NCBI GenBank assembly: GCA_049840815.1
Contig: JASGJI010000010.1
Location: 1 to 64,000 of the forward strand
Direction of reading: 5' to 3'
Length of the DNA stretch: 64,000 bases
DNA from: JASGDN01 sp049840815
GTDB lineage: Bacteria > Chloroflexota > Chloroflexia > Thermomicrobiales > UBA6265
The notes under the pieces: generated by a model
Database searches by the model: none
Told to the model about the DNA's origin: nothing
Seen by the model: only the letters and a program-made list of their open reading frames with translations
Shown: positions 1-13,088 of the stretch, one piece after another
Layout: each line of letters starts with the position of its first letter
How positions within the stretch are numbered: the stretch's first letter is position 1
Made by a program: the position numbers and the translations under genes

Positions 1-222
1 AGGACGTAGAAGAAGGATGCACTGGGGGAGGGGATGCCCTGAACTCGGGTGTGGAAGACGAAGCAGGGCCATCGACTCTTGGGGAGACCCGAGGGAGGAT
101 GGACCGAAGAAGACAGAACCAAGCCAGAACCGGATCTGGGCTGGGGCATCGTCCGTACGGTGGTGACACCGTGGTGGAGAGCCGAGCGCAGAGCAGCCAG
201 GGGCAAGCCCTGGCGACAATGG
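1..222 (+). other. rRNA operon leader
   Basis: This is the transcribed leader upstream of 16S rRNA; no protein gene is credible here. Bases 43-70 are nearly perfectly complementary to 1941-1968 in the 16S-tRNA spacer, so the two would form the long double-stranded stalk cut by RNase III to release pre-16S. A small hairpin (197-202 with 208-213, loop 203-207) sits just before the mature 16S. The operon promoter is probably upstream of the window, since I see no convincing -35/-10 here. Confidence 0.65.
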
Positions 223-1722
<1,500 letters not shown>

Positions 1723-2049
1723 CTAGGGACGAGGCGCGCACGACGCGCCAGAGAACATCCCAGGTCAGGCGTCGGGCCGATGAGGCCGGACCGCGGGGGA
1801 CCGAGCGTCGGGATTGGGACTGGGGGAGATCCCCTGGTGGACGATCCGGCAGGCGCGCCCGGGGGCCGGAAGAGGACCGGCGGCAGAACGGATGCCGGCG
1901 CCGGCGCGGCACAGATACGGGGGCTTGGGGTGTAGATTCGGGACCTGCTTCGTCTTCGACACCGGAGTCGGGACCCGATTCTGGTGCGCAGCAGGATCCG
2001 TCGGGCGGGCGGGGGAGCAGGAATGCGCCCCGGACCGACTGATGGTGAC
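1723..2049 (+). other. 16S-tRNA spacer with pre-16S processing stem
   Basis: Transcribed spacer between 16S and tRNA-Ile. Bases 1941-1968 pair with leader bases 43-70 (around 28 positions with few mismatches), which is the expected 3' strand of the pre-16S processing stalk. No protein-coding gene or other element is seen; open frames across it are by-products of high GC. Confidence 0.6.
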
Positions 2050-2123
2050 GGGCGCGTAGCTCAGGTGGTTAGAGCGCGGCCCTGATAAGGCCGAGGTCCC
2101 AGGTTCGAGTCCTGGCGCGCCCA
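2050..2123 (+). tRNA. tRNA-Ile (GAT)
   Basis: A 74-base cloverleaf: the acceptor stem GGGCGCG pairs with CGCGCCC, the anticodon GAT is at 2084-2086, the T-loop is TTCGAGT and the discriminator is A. The terminal CCA is not encoded (ACCC follows), so it must be added by the CCA enzyme. It lies in the 16S-23S spacer, the usual place for tRNA-Ile. Confidence 0.97.
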
Positions 2124-2160
2124 CCCGGAGACGGGTGGGGGGAAGACCTTGCCTGGATCG

Positions 2161-2233
2161 GGGGCCGTAGCTTAGCTGGGAGAGCGCCGCCTTTGCACGG
2201 CGGAGGTCCGGGGTTCGAGTCCCCGCGGCTCCA
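2161..2233 (+). tRNA. tRNA-Ala (TGC)
   Basis: A 73-base cloverleaf with the acceptor GGGGCCG pairing with CGGCTCC (one G-U pair at the third position, as in many tRNA-Ala). The anticodon TGC is at 2194-2196, the T-loop is TTCGAGT and the discriminator is A. CCA is not encoded. It follows tRNA-Ile by 37 bases in the rRNA spacer. Confidence 0.97.
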
Positions 2234-2313
2234 CCGAGGATCCTGCGAGAACCTTTGAGAATTGAGACGGACTTCCCCGGGGAGTCTGGATGCGGTGAAC
2301 CCGGAGTATGGGG

Positions 2314-2335
2314 TTCGCCGCGCGCATCACGAAGC
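2314..2335 (+). other. pre-23S processing stem, 5' strand
   Basis: Bases 2314-2335 are complementary, with two mismatched or wobble positions, to bases 5360-5381 downstream of 23S. The pairing loops out the whole 23S gene and matches the RNase III stalk of pre-23S rRNA. Confidence 0.6.
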
Positions 2336-2373
2336 AAACCTGACAGGACCAGGAGTCCTGCGCGGGCGGGCGC

Positions 2374-5320
<2,947 letters not shown>

Positions 5321-5359
5321 ATCTTCGTTCGTCTGAGCAGGATGAGGGGACTGTTGGGA

Positions 5360-5381
5360 GCTTCGTGATGGGCGCGGCGGA
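5360..5381 (+). other. pre-23S processing stem, 3' strand
   Basis: Complementary to 2314-2335; together they enclose 23S rRNA and form the expected RNase III substrate. Confidence 0.6.
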
Positions 5382-5466
5382 GTCGATACGCCGGGGGGCT
5401 GATCCAGACCCCGGGGAGATCGAGTTCGTCAGCATGTGTGCGTACCGAGCTGTGGGACCCTTGCGG

Positions 5467-5590
5467 GGTGTCCGTGGCCGCGAGCGCCGTGGACCCACCC
5501 GGACCCATCCCGAACCCGGTCGTGACCCACGGCAGCGCCGGAGAGTACTGCGGGGGCGACTCCGTGGGAGGCGAGGCCGTCGCGGGCACC
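5467..5590 (+). rRNA. rrf: 5S ribosomal RNA
   Basis: Contains the conserved CCCATCCCGAACCCGG block in the middle. The terminal helix is formed by GGTGTCCGTGGC at the 5' end and the GCGGGCACC-containing 3' end. Pairing continues outside the mature molecule (CCTTGCGGGG against CCCCGCAGGGG), as expected for the precursor. The mature ends are likely one or two bases inside these limits. Confidence 0.9.
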
Positions 5591-5623
5591 CCGCAGGGGA
5601 GCCAGGGCCGGACGCACAGATGA

Positions 5624-5698
<75 letters not shown>

Positions 5699-5714
5699 CC
5701 ACACCACACACACC

Positions 5715-5743
5715 AGCGCCGGACAGCATCCCTGTCCGGCGCT
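5715..5743 (+). terminator. rRNA operon terminator
   Basis: Perfect 12-bp GC-rich hairpin (5715-5726 with 5732-5743, 5-base loop) followed by a T/C-rich stretch. It separates the rRNA operon from the convergent polymerase gene and could serve both directions. Confidence 0.75.
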
Positions 5744-5765
5744 TCCCTCGTTCCTGCCTCCCCCC

Positions 5766-8054
5766 TCAGAAGAGGCCCAGCTGCTCCACGACCTCGGCCT
5801 CCCGCGCCGCCTCCAGGCTCGTGTGCGGCGTGATCGCCGGAAAGCATGCCGCGAACTCCGCTTTCGAGGAAAATGCGTCCTCGAACCGGATCGCCGTGTC
5901 GTGCAGCTTCCTCAGCAGCGTGCGCGTGTTTTCGTCGCGCGCGTAGTCCTCGATGAAGGCGAACGAGCCATCCTGTCGCTCGTAGATCTCCACCCGCTCA
6001 CCCGCTCGCCATCGTCCCGGATGCGCCCGCAGGAGGGCATTCAATCGCGGTTGCGACTCCAGCGTCCTGGCATTCACCATCGTCCACTGGCTGATGTCCG
6101 TCGGCTCGATCTCGTGCGCTCGCAATGCCTCCGCGATCCGGAAATACTCCTCACGCACGGCGTCGCGCTCGTCGGAGAGGAATCCGCGGGCCGCTCGGTC
6201 GATGAACCGCAGGAAGATACGCTCCATCTTGCGACTTCGGAGGGCACTGCCTTTCAACGTCAACGATCCGTCGTAGTCCAGCAGCGCGTAGGTCTTGATC
6301 TTGAGCGAGAGCATCCGCGCGTACCGGCCATCGTGAGCGAGTCGAATGCCTGCTGGCAGGGCGCGAGCCCCGATCTCCGCCACAAATTGTTCCTCCTCAT
6401 CCTCGTTGGTTACACCCGCCGGTGGCGTGAAGTAGACGCCATCCGTATCGACTTCAATGGGAAGCGCGCCTGAGGCGCGAAGTTCGGCGACCACGCGCTG
6501 AATGAGGCGCTGCCCTTCGAGCGTGACCTGTTCAGCGGCATCGAAGTCATTGAACAGGCCGCCGCCGAACCCAAGATAGCCATAGAATGAGTTGATGAGC
6601 ACCTTGAAACTTGCTTGTAGGCCGTCCCAAAGTGCTCGTTCGGCGCCAGTGCTCGTGCGCACGCGGTGCTTGGCGTCGAGGCGGCGCTGGGTCAGGTCGC
6701 GCAGCAGGAGCGGGAACGCGCGGAGCGTGTCTGCATCGCTTGTGATCTGCTCGGCGAGCATGATCGAGGGGTACAGGCTCTCCACGTCGCATTTCACGAT
6801 CGGGCCGAAGACGCCGCTTTCCACCAGTTCCACAAAGCCACCTGGATACGCTCGCGGCGATTTCGCTTTTGGCAGGCTGTGCCCCGCCGAGAGATATGCC
6901 CGCACCATCAGGTCATCGATCTTGCGCCCGGTGCCGGTGATCGTCGTGCGCTGGAATGACATCGGCAGGATCTGCGTCTGGTAGAACTCCGTCGGCACCG
7001 CGATCCGCGCCAGCACATCCACATCGCGGACATCGTCCATCGCGTAGTCGGCCAGCCGTTCCCGCGTGCGGACCCCACTCCGCCACATGTCGGCGATCGC
7101 TGCTCCCTGAACGTGAACGCGGTCATCCCGCTCCAGCCCGAGGTCGCGGATCACATTCTTCAGGCCATAGCTTGGGAGCCGGCCTATTGCGTCGAAGCGC
7201 TGGATCTGCTGGTAGGTATCGACGATGTGACGTCCATGCACGTGCGCCATCGTGTAAGGGATCGAGGTCGGGCCGACGCGGAATCGTTGCGTCGAGGTGC
7301 TGGTCGTGATGAGCGATCCGTCGCGTCCGAGCGGCAAGGACACGTTGTGGCGACGCGCGCGCTCGATGATGTAGGGGATGTCGAAGTTGAAGAGGTTGTG
7401 GCCCTCAATCACGTCCGGGTCGAGGCGGCGGAACACCTCGACGAAGCGTTCGATCAGTTCGGCTTCTGTGGTCTCGAGCATCAGTAGTTCTTCATGCTCG
7501 CCCTGCTTGATTGCAACCATGATGATCTGTGCGTCATCGACGCTCGGGTCGAGGCCCAGCGTCTCGATGTCGAACTGCATCCGCCGCAGATCCGTGAACG
7601 CCATCCCCTTGAAGAGGGTGATTCCGCTTGCCATCAGGAACTGGCTGACCGGTGCATTCGTGGAGTAGACGTCCTGCGACCGTTCCGGCATGAGCTGGAT
7701 CGCGCGGCGATACTGATCCCAGGTCTCGAACTCCACCAACGCACCCAGCGGATGGCTGCCAGCAAGCGCCGTCACCACGGGAGTGGGCCGAAATCCCTCC
7801 CAACGCGCCGGGTCGGTCGCGATCAGCCACGGCCGGAATTGCCGTTCGACCGTTCGCGTCTCGCCGGAATCCAGATCGCGCTGATAGAGGCGGACGCGAT
7901 TGGGTGGTCGGAACTCGATGGCGACGATGCCTTCGGTGGGGTCCATGCCATAGAGGAGCGCCTGCACATCCGCCTCGCCGAAGGGGGATCGCGCGACGTT
8001 GTCGAGCGCGGTATCCTGCTGCCGTTGGGTCAGATCTTGGGAAACGTGGTCCAT
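5766..8054 (-). CDS. family B DNA polymerase
   Basis: Template-directed DNA polymerase with a 3'-5' proofreading exonuclease domain, 762 residues, the size of archaeal and bacterial Pol II-type B polymerases. The exonuclease motifs are FDIE (D162, E164), NLFNFD (N220-D225) and YAMDD (Y337-D341). Polymerase motif A is DVESLYPSI (D423), motif B is KVLINSFYG (484-492) and motif C is DTDG (536-539), followed by a KGSALRSR block. All catalytic acidic residues are present, so the enzyme should be active. I chose the ATG at 8054 because the open frame upstream lacks homologous-looking sequence and overlaps comF. Its likely role is repair or translesion synthesis alongside the replicative polymerase III. 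The gene is divergent from comF with only 29 bases between starts. Confidence 0.93.
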   Translation of the reverse strand: MDHVSQDLTQRQQDTALDNVARSPFGEADVQALLYGMDPTEGIVAIEFRPPNRVRLYQRDLDSGETRTVERQFRPWLIATDPARWEGFRPTPVVTALAGSHPLGALVEFETWDQYRRAIQLMPERSQDVYSTNAPVSQFLMASGITLFKGMAFTDLRRMQFDIETLGLDPSVDDAQIIMVAIKQGEHEELLMLETTEAELIERFVEVFRRLDPDVIEGHNLFNFDIPYIIERARRHNVSLPLGRDGSLITTSTSTQRFRVGPTSIPYTMAHVHGRHIVDTYQQIQRFDAIGRLPSYGLKNVIRDLGLERDDRVHVQGAAIADMWRSGVRTRERLADYAMDDVRDVDVLARIAVPTEFYQTQILPMSFQRTTITGTGRKIDDLMVRAYLSAGHSLPKAKSPRAYPGGFVELVESGVFGPIVKCDVESLYPSIMLAEQITSDADTLRAFPLLLRDLTQRRLDAKHRVRTSTGAERALWDGLQASFKVLINSFYGYLGFGGGLFNDFDAAEQVTLEGQRLIQRVVAELRASGALPIEVDTDGVYFTPPAGVTNEDEEEQFVAEIGARALPAGIRLAHDGRYARMLSLKIKTYALLDYDGSLTLKGSALRSRKMERIFLRFIDRAARGFLSDERDAVREEYFRIAEALRAHEIEPTDISQWTMVNARTLESQPRLNALLRAHPGRWRAGERVEIYERQDGSFAFIEDYARDENTRTLLRKLHDTAIRFEDAFSSKAEFAACFPAITPHTSLEAAREAEVVEQLGLF

Positions 8055-8083
8055 GCGATCAACTCCGGGGAATGGATGCGGTG

Positions 8084-8860
8084 ATGGAGAAGTATCGTCG
8101 CCTGGGCGAGTCGTTGGTCGATGTTGCCTTTCCGAAGCGATGTGCCGGCTGCGACCGTCGCGGAAGCTGGCTCTGCGATGCGTGCCGGGCCACGATCCTG
8201 CCGATTGGAGATCGTGGCTGCATCCGGTGCGGTGTGCCGCGCGTCGCCGGATCGTGCGCCTGTTCTGACCTGCACCCGGCAATCGAGCGAGCGGTCTCGC
8301 CGTACCCGTATGCGGGCTGGGTCGCCGAAGCGATCCGCCACCTGAAGTATGCGAACGAGACGGCGCGCGCCGACCAGTTGGGACGCGAACTGATCGAGCC
8401 AATCCGGTCACTCGGACCCGTCGATGGGCTGATTCCGGTGCCATTGCATCCACGCAAGCTGCGGGAGCGGGGATATAACCAGTCAGAACTACTCGCGCGA
8501 TCTGTCTCCGAGGCGCTCGATGTTCCGATGCTCTCGATGATACAGCGCACGCGGCACACCACCGCCCAGATGACCTTGGACGCCGAGGCGCGTCGCAAGA
8601 ATGTCGCGCATGCCTTCGCCTACCTCGGCGAAAGCCCGCCGAAGCCGGATGCCCGCTACGTAGTGATCGACGACGTGCGCACCACTGGTTCCACGCTCTG
8701 GGCATGCGCGGAAGCGTTGGTTGCGGCAGGTATCGAGCGCGTCCTGGTCGCGACGCTTGCGGTCGATCTGACAGCTGAGCGACTCGATGCGCTGCGCAGG
8801 ATGGGGCTGATCAGGGATCAGAGCCAGAACAGGCTCTGGTTAGGCGTAGGAGGAGAGTAG
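8084..8860 (+). CDS. comF: ComF family phosphoribosyltransferase-like protein
   Basis: A 258-residue ComF/GntX-type protein. The N-terminal zinc-ribbon-like part has CAGC, CDAC and CIRCG cysteine pairs. The C-terminal phosphoribosyltransferase domain has the PRPP-binding signature VVIDDVRTTGST and the family motif RGYNQSELLAR. In other bacteria this family supports uptake of transforming DNA; the biochemical substrate is not established. The start could also be the in-frame ATG at 8072, but a GGGGA at 8067-8071 is better spaced for 8084. The stop lies 21 bases inside the convergent dxr gene, so the two 3' ends overlap. Confidence 0.88.
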   Translation: MEKYRRLGESLVDVAFPKRCAGCDRRGSWLCDACRATILPIGDRGCIRCGVPRVAGSCACSDLHPAIERAVSPYPYAGWVAEAIRHLKYANETARADQLGRELIEPIRSLGPVDGLIPVPLHPRKLRERGYNQSELLARSVSEALDVPMLSMIQRTRHTTAQMTLDAEARRKNVAHAFAYLGESPPKPDARYVVIDDVRTTGSTLWACAEALVAAGIERVLVATLAVDLTAERLDALRRMGLIRDQSQNRLWLGVGGE

Positions 8861-9982
8861 CTTCCGCGCTTCCTCACGCGCCCATCGGTCGGCGTCGAGG
8901 ACCGTCTGGAGGTCGCGTACCGGTCTTGGGTCGTGTTGCGCGAGCACCGTTTCCACCAGCCGGGGGATGCCGAGGAACGTCAGCTTGCCATGCATGAAGG
9001 CGTCCACCGCGATCTCGTCGGCGGCGCTGAGCACGGTCGGGAACGTGTCTCCGGCAACACCTGCCTCCCGTGCTATACGCAGCGATGGGAACTTGGCGAG
9101 ATCGGGCGTCTCGAAGGTCAGCGCGGCCAGCTTGGTGAAATCGAGGCGGGTTCCCGGCGAGCTCAGGTGATCGGGGTACGTCAGGGCGTACTGGATGGGC
9201 AGTCGCATATCCGGCGTGCCGAGTTGCGCGATCACCGCCCCATCTGCGAACTCCACCATCGAATGGATGATCTGCTGCGGGTGGATCACGACCTCGATCT
9301 TTTCGAACGGGACATCAAAGAGCCACCGTGCTTCGATGACTTCCAGCCCCTTGTTCATCATCGTGGCGCTGTCGATCGTCAGCTTGCCGCCCATCGCGAA
9401 ATTTGGGTGCGCAAGGGCCTGCTTCACGGTCGCATCGGCGAGTTCGGAGAGCGGGGTCGTCCGGAACGGGCCACCGGAAGCGGTGAGAAGCAGACGATCC
9501 GCTTCACGCGCCTCGTGGGCGCCAAGCGATTGCCAGATGGCGCTGTGCTCGCTGTCGACCGTGCGGATTTCCACACCGTGCTGCCTCGCGAGGGGCATGA
9601 TCAGTTCCCCGGCGCAAACCAGCGTCTCCTTGTTCGCGATGGCGATTGTCTTGCCTGCCTCGATGGCCGCCATCACGGCCGGGATTGCGGCATGACCGGA
9701 TGTCGCGACGACGACGATATCGACATCCGGATGCGTTGCTGCTTCGAGGAGCCCTTCGGGACTCGGGAGGCAGGGCATGCTCGCGATGGTGGAGGCGTTC
9801 TCGGCGACGACCAGGACGGGTCGATAGCGGCGGACCTGCTCCGCGAGCGCCTCGTGACGCGACCCTGCGGCCAATGCCACGATCTCGAACTGACCGGGGT
9901 GATGGTCCACGACGTCCAGCGTCTGGGTCCCGATGGAGCCGGTCGAACCGAGCAGGGCGAGGCGGATGGGGGAGGCGGTCAC
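8840..9982 (-). CDS. dxr: 1-deoxy-D-xylulose 5-phosphate reductoisomerase
   Basis: Converts DXP to 2-C-methyl-D-erythritol 4-phosphate with NADPH, the committed step of the MEP isoprenoid pathway in the cytosol. The 380 residues fit the family. The N-terminal nucleotide motif LLGSTGSIGTQT, the KETLVCAGE block, the metal-binding DSEHSAIWQ, LTASGGPFR and the MNKGLEVIEA segment are all seen. Translation starts at a GTG preceded by GGAGA at suitable spacing. It is the last gene of frr-uppS-cdsA-dxr, 19 bases after cdsA, linking isoprenoid supply to the undecaprenyl carrier. Its 3' end overlaps comF. Confidence 0.96.
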   Translation of the reverse strand: MTASPIRLALLGSTGSIGTQTLDVVDHHPGQFEIVALAAGSRHEALAEQVRRYRPVLVVAENASTIASMPCLPSPEGLLEAATHPDVDIVVVATSGHAAIPAVMAAIEAGKTIAIANKETLVCAGELIMPLARQHGVEIRTVDSEHSAIWQSLGAHEAREADRLLLTASGGPFRTTPLSELADATVKQALAHPNFAMGGKLTIDSATMMNKGLEVIEARWLFDVPFEKIEVVIHPQQIIHSMVEFADGAVIAQLGTPDMRLPIQYALTYPDHLSSPGTRLDFTKLAALTFETPDLAKFPSLRIAREAGVAGDTFPTVLSAADEIAVDAFMHGKLTFLGIPRLVETVLAQHDPRPVRDLQTVLDADRWAREEARKLLSSYA

Positions 9983-10001
9983 GGTCTGTTCTCCGTTGCC
10001 A

Positions 10002-10868
10002 TTACGGCAGGAATGGCAGCAGGAGCCATGTGGTGATGATGACGAAGATCATGGCGTCGATCCGGTCGAGAAACCCGCCATGTCCGGGAATGATCGTGCC
10101 GCTGTCCTTCACGCCCGCGCGTCGCTTCAGGAGCGATTCGCAGAGATCCCCGAGAATCCCGACGACTCCCAGCAGGACTCCGACCAGGAGTCCGGTGAGG
10201 GGATGGATGTGCAGACCGAACGCAAGCGTGCAGATCAGCCCGGTGAGACCCGCCGCCGTGATGCCGCCAACCGCGCCCTCGACCGTCTTCTTCGGGCTGA
10301 CGCGCGGCAGGAGCGGCGTCTTGCCGATGCTCCTCCCCACCAGGTATGCCACGGTGTCCGAGAGCCAGGTCACGAGGATCGCCAGCAGAAGCCAGCCGAG
10401 GCCCTTGCCTGTGGGCGTATTCGTGAAGCTCAGGGCATCGCTCACGGAGTCGAGCCAAGACCGCTCGGCGAATCCCTTGGTGGAGCGGAGTGAGATCGCG
10501 GCAAACGCGGGAAGCGCGAGATAGAGGGTGGCGGCGCTGACCCGCGCCCAGCGTCCGATCAGGTCCGGCGAATCCTCGGCGTCATCCAACACGCCCAGGG
10601 CGAGCGGCCCGAAGACGGCGAGCGCCACCACGATCGGGAAGGTGCGATGCCCGTCCCCGAAGGCAGCGATCGCGGCGGCCAGGGCCACGACGACATAGCC
10701 GGCCCATGCCATGTGGTCGCGCGGCTGGATGCCGACAATGGTCAGCAATTCGTGCAGCGCGACGAGGCAGATGAGCCCGAACACGATGGCGAAGATCGGG
10801 CCGCCGACGAGCGCCGGAACCAACCCGACCAGCACCACACCGATCGCCGAGATCGACCGCTGTTTCAT
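10002..10868 (-). CDS. cdsA: phosphatidate cytidylyltransferase
   Basis: Integral membrane enzyme making CDP-diacylglycerol from phosphatidate and CTP, the branch point of phospholipid synthesis. The 288-residue protein is mostly hydrophobic helices. Near its C-terminus it carries the full CdsA signature S-x2-KR-x4-KD-x2-x2-PGHGG-x-LDR-x-D (seen as SLLKRRAGVKDSG followed by PGHGGFLDRID). Its ATG overlaps the uppS stop by four bases (ATGA), so the two are translationally coupled. Confidence 0.95.
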   Translation of the reverse strand: MKQRSISAIGVVLVGLVPALVGGPIFAIVFGLICLVALHELLTIVGIQPRDHMAWAGYVVVALAAAIAAFGDGHRTFPIVVALAVFGPLALGVLDDAEDSPDLIGRWARVSAATLYLALPAFAAISLRSTKGFAERSWLDSVSDALSFTNTPTGKGLGWLLLAILVTWLSDTVAYLVGRSIGKTPLLPRVSPKKTVEGAVGGITAAGLTGLICTLAFGLHIHPLTGLLVGVLLGVVGILGDLCESLLKRRAGVKDSGTIIPGHGGFLDRIDAMIFVIITTWLLLPFLP

Positions 10869-11641
10869 GGCGTGGTTCCAACGGCGGACGCGGAGATGGC
10901 GCCAAAGCGCCGCTCCCGGCTCGCGTAGTCCTCGACCGCGTCGCGCAGGTCATCCGGCCCGAAGTCCGGCCACAGCTTCGGAGAGAAGACGAACTCCGCA
11001 AAGGCTCCCTGCCAGAGCAGGAAGTTCGACATCCGGTACTCTCCGGATGTGCGGATGATGAGATCGACATCCGGCATGTCGCGGGTGAAGAGGTGATCGG
11101 CGAAACGCTCCTCCGTGATCTCCTCTGGCGACAGCCCTTCCGCGACGACCTTCCGCACGGCATGCAGGAGTTCGTGCCGACCGCCGTAATTGAAGGCGAG
11201 AGTGAGCACGATGCCCGTGTTGCCGCTGGTGAGCGCGATGGCGTCCCTAATGGAGTTCTGCAGGCCTTCATCCAGGGCGTCGAGATCGCCAATGTGGCGG
11301 AGTTGCGCGCCTTGCCGGTTCAGGTCCTCGGTCTCGGACTCGATGGCATGGGCCAGAATGGCGAGCAGGCCATCGACCTCCTCCTTCGGGCGGCGCCAGT
11401 TCTCGGTGGAGAAGGCCCACAACGTCAGGTACTTGATGCCCATCATGCCCGCTGCGCGCACGATGGCGCGGATGTTCTCGGTGCCCTGCTTGTGGCCCTC
11501 GATGCGCGAAAGGCCCTGGCGCGTGGCCCAGCGGCCGTTGCCATCCATGATGATGGCAACGTGCTGGGGAATACGGGCAGGCGGCAGAGCGGCATCGGCG
11601 GCGACGCGCGGTGTGGAAAGGTCGTGGCCCTCGTCGGTCAT
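10865..11641 (-). CDS. uppS: isoprenyl transferase (undecaprenyl diphosphate synthase)
   Basis: cis-Prenyltransferase condensing isopentenyl diphosphate onto a farnesyl primer to make the C55 carrier used by peptidoglycan and glycan synthesis. The 258 residues include the catalytic MDGNGRWA motif (D33), FSTENW, the FNYGGR block and DLIIRTSGE with the downstream Glu needed for magnesium. The N-terminal 24 residues are variable. The gene starts two bases after the frr stop and overlaps cdsA by four bases. Confidence 0.95.
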   Translation of the reverse strand: MTDEGHDLSTPRVAADAALPPARIPQHVAIIMDGNGRWATRQGLSRIEGHKQGTENIRAIVRAAGMMGIKYLTLWAFSTENWRRPKEEVDGLLAILAHAIESETEDLNRQGAQLRHIGDLDALDEGLQNSIRDAIALTSGNTGIVLTLAFNYGGRHELLHAVRKVVAEGLSPEEITEERFADHLFTRDMPDVDLIIRTSGEYRMSNFLLWQGAFAEFVFSPKLWPDFGPDDLRDAVEDYASRERRFGAISASAVGTTP

Positions 11642-11643
11642 GA

Positions 11644-12201
11644 TCAGACTTCCAGGACTTCGAGTTCCTTGGCCTTGCCGAGCTTGTCGGCATCCTCGAC
11701 ATGCTTCTTGGTCATTGCGTCGAGTTCGGTCTGGGCGCGGCGCTCATCGTCCTCGGAGATCTCCTTCTTGGCGAGCAGATCGCGGGCGCTGGACAGGGCG
11801 TCGCGGCGGACGTTGCGGATGGCGACCTTGCCCTCTTCGACGGTGGAATGCACGGTCTTCACCATCTGCTTGCGGCGCTCCTCGGTGAGGGGCGGGATAG
11901 CGAGACGGATGAGCTGGCCGTCGTTGTTCGGGTTCAGGCCGAGATCGGACTGCATGATGGCCTTCTCGATCGGGCCGATCGTGTTGCGGTCGTATGGCTG
12001 GATCACGATCAGCCGGGCCTCCGGGGTGGAGATGTTGGAGAGCTGGTTCAGCGGCGTTGGCGTGCCGTAGTACTCCACGACCACGCGATCCAGCAGCGCC
12101 GGGTTGGCTCGCCCGGTCCGGATGGTGCCCAGATTCCTGTTGAGCGCTTCCAGCGCCTTGTTCATGCGCTCTTCGCCGTCTTTCAAGACATCGGCAATCA
12201 T
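11644..12201 (-). CDS. frr: ribosome recycling factor
   Basis: Splits post-termination ribosomes together with EF-G. The 185 residues match the family length exactly; the NLGTIRTGRANPALLD segment and the later RLAIPPLTEERRKQMVK and VRRDA blocks are diagnostic. An AAAGGA ribosome site precedes the ATG. Upstream, at 12285-12293, is an extended -10 box, so frr seems to start a new transcription unit instead of following tsf and pyrH. Confidence 0.97.
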   Translation of the reverse strand: MIADVLKDGEERMNKALEALNRNLGTIRTGRANPALLDRVVVEYYGTPTPLNQLSNISTPEARLIVIQPYDRNTIGPIEKAIMQSDLGLNPNNDGQLIRLAIPPLTEERRKQMVKTVHSTVEEGKVAIRNVRRDALSSARDLLAKKEISEDDERRAQTELDAMTKKHVEDADKLGKAKELEVLEV

Positions 12202-12284
12202 GATTCAGGGTCCTTTCCGGTCAGGCCGGGCGCCCGCATGGCGCCGGGTGATCGCACGGTCGGATGATGGAGTTGTCTCTGCAG

Positions 12285-12293
12285 AGGATACCA
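12285..12293 (-). promoter_or_regulatory. extended -10 promoter of frr operon
   Basis: On the minus strand the sequence reads TGG-TATCCT, an extended -10 element, about 84 bases upstream of the frr start. No clear -35 is seen. It lies between the tsf terminator and frr, as expected for an independent promoter. Confidence 0.45.
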
Positions 12294-12344
12294 AACGACT
12301 GGTCATCCGATGCGGCGAGGTCGATCCGAATGTGTGCATCGGGA

Positions 12345-12390
12345 CATACGACAACGACCGGGCGCAGCAAGGGCGCCCGGTCGTCGTATG
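12345..12390 (-). terminator. terminator after rpsB-tsf
   Basis: Long hairpin: 12355-12365 pairs perfectly with 12373-12383, and 12345-12351 pairs with 12384-12390 beyond a small bulge. It begins 11 bases past the tsf stop. No clear U-tract follows, but stem strength and position support termination of rpsB-tsf. Confidence 0.65.
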
Positions 12391-12400
12391 CCGTGGGGAA

Positions 12401-12964
12401 TTAGGCGTCGGCTTCGGACTTGCCGAGGTCCTCGCCGAGCTCGAAGCGGGCGAAGCGGCGGACGACGATGTTCTCGCCGAGCTTGCCGATGGCTTCCTTC
12501 ACCAGGTCGCCGGTGCTCTTCTTCGGGTCCTTGATGAAGGGCTGCTCCAGCAGCACGACGGCCTTGATGGCGGTGTCGCGGTCGCCGAAGTCGCTCTCCA
12601 GCTTCGCGTAGTCGCCCTCGGCGATCTCATCGACGGAGAGGTAGCGCGGAGCGGACGCCGCGACCTGCATCGCGATGTCGTGGGTCAGCGCCTTGAAGGC
12701 GTCGGTGCGGGCGACGAAGTCGGTCTCGCAGTTGACCTCGACGAGGGCGCCGATGCGGCCCTGGCCGTGGATGTAGTAATCGACCAGGCCTTCGTTGGCG
12801 GCACGGTCGGACTTCTTGCCGGCCTTGGCAAGGCCCTGCTGGCGCAGGATTTCTGCGGCCTTCTTGGCATCGCCTTCGGCCTGCTCCAGGGCGCGCTTCG
12901 CGTCCATGATGCCGGCGCCGGTCTGCTCGCGCAGGCTACGGATCTGCTCGGTGGTAACGGCCAT
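12401..12964 (-). CDS. tsf: elongation factor Ts
   Basis: Nucleotide exchange factor for EF-Tu. At 187 residues this is the short form that lacks one of the two core subdomains, as in Thermus. It shows the N-terminal UBA-like LREQTGAGIMDAKRALE and the core NCETDFVAR. I chose the ATG at 12964 because AGGAG lies eight bases upstream on the minus strand; the open frame continues further but without family sequence. It is cotranscribed with rpsB, 124 bases downstream of it. Confidence 0.96.
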   Translation of the reverse strand: MAVTTEQIRSLREQTGAGIMDAKRALEQAEGDAKKAAEILRQQGLAKAGKKSDRAANEGLVDYYIHGQGRIGALVEVNCETDFVARTDAFKALTHDIAMQVAASAPRYLSVDEIAEGDYAKLESDFGDRDTAIKAVVLLEQPFIKDPKKSTGDLVKEAIGKLGENIVVRRFARFELGEDLGKSEADA

Positions 12965-13088
12965 GGTGGGGTACTCCTGTTCCGGATAGGGACGGTGGGT
13001 GGTCGGCGACGCCTCGTTTTCGCGCTTGCCGAAGGGGCACGTCGCCATGCCCCTCCGTCGCGTTCAGGATGGGTCTGTGCGGGGGAGG

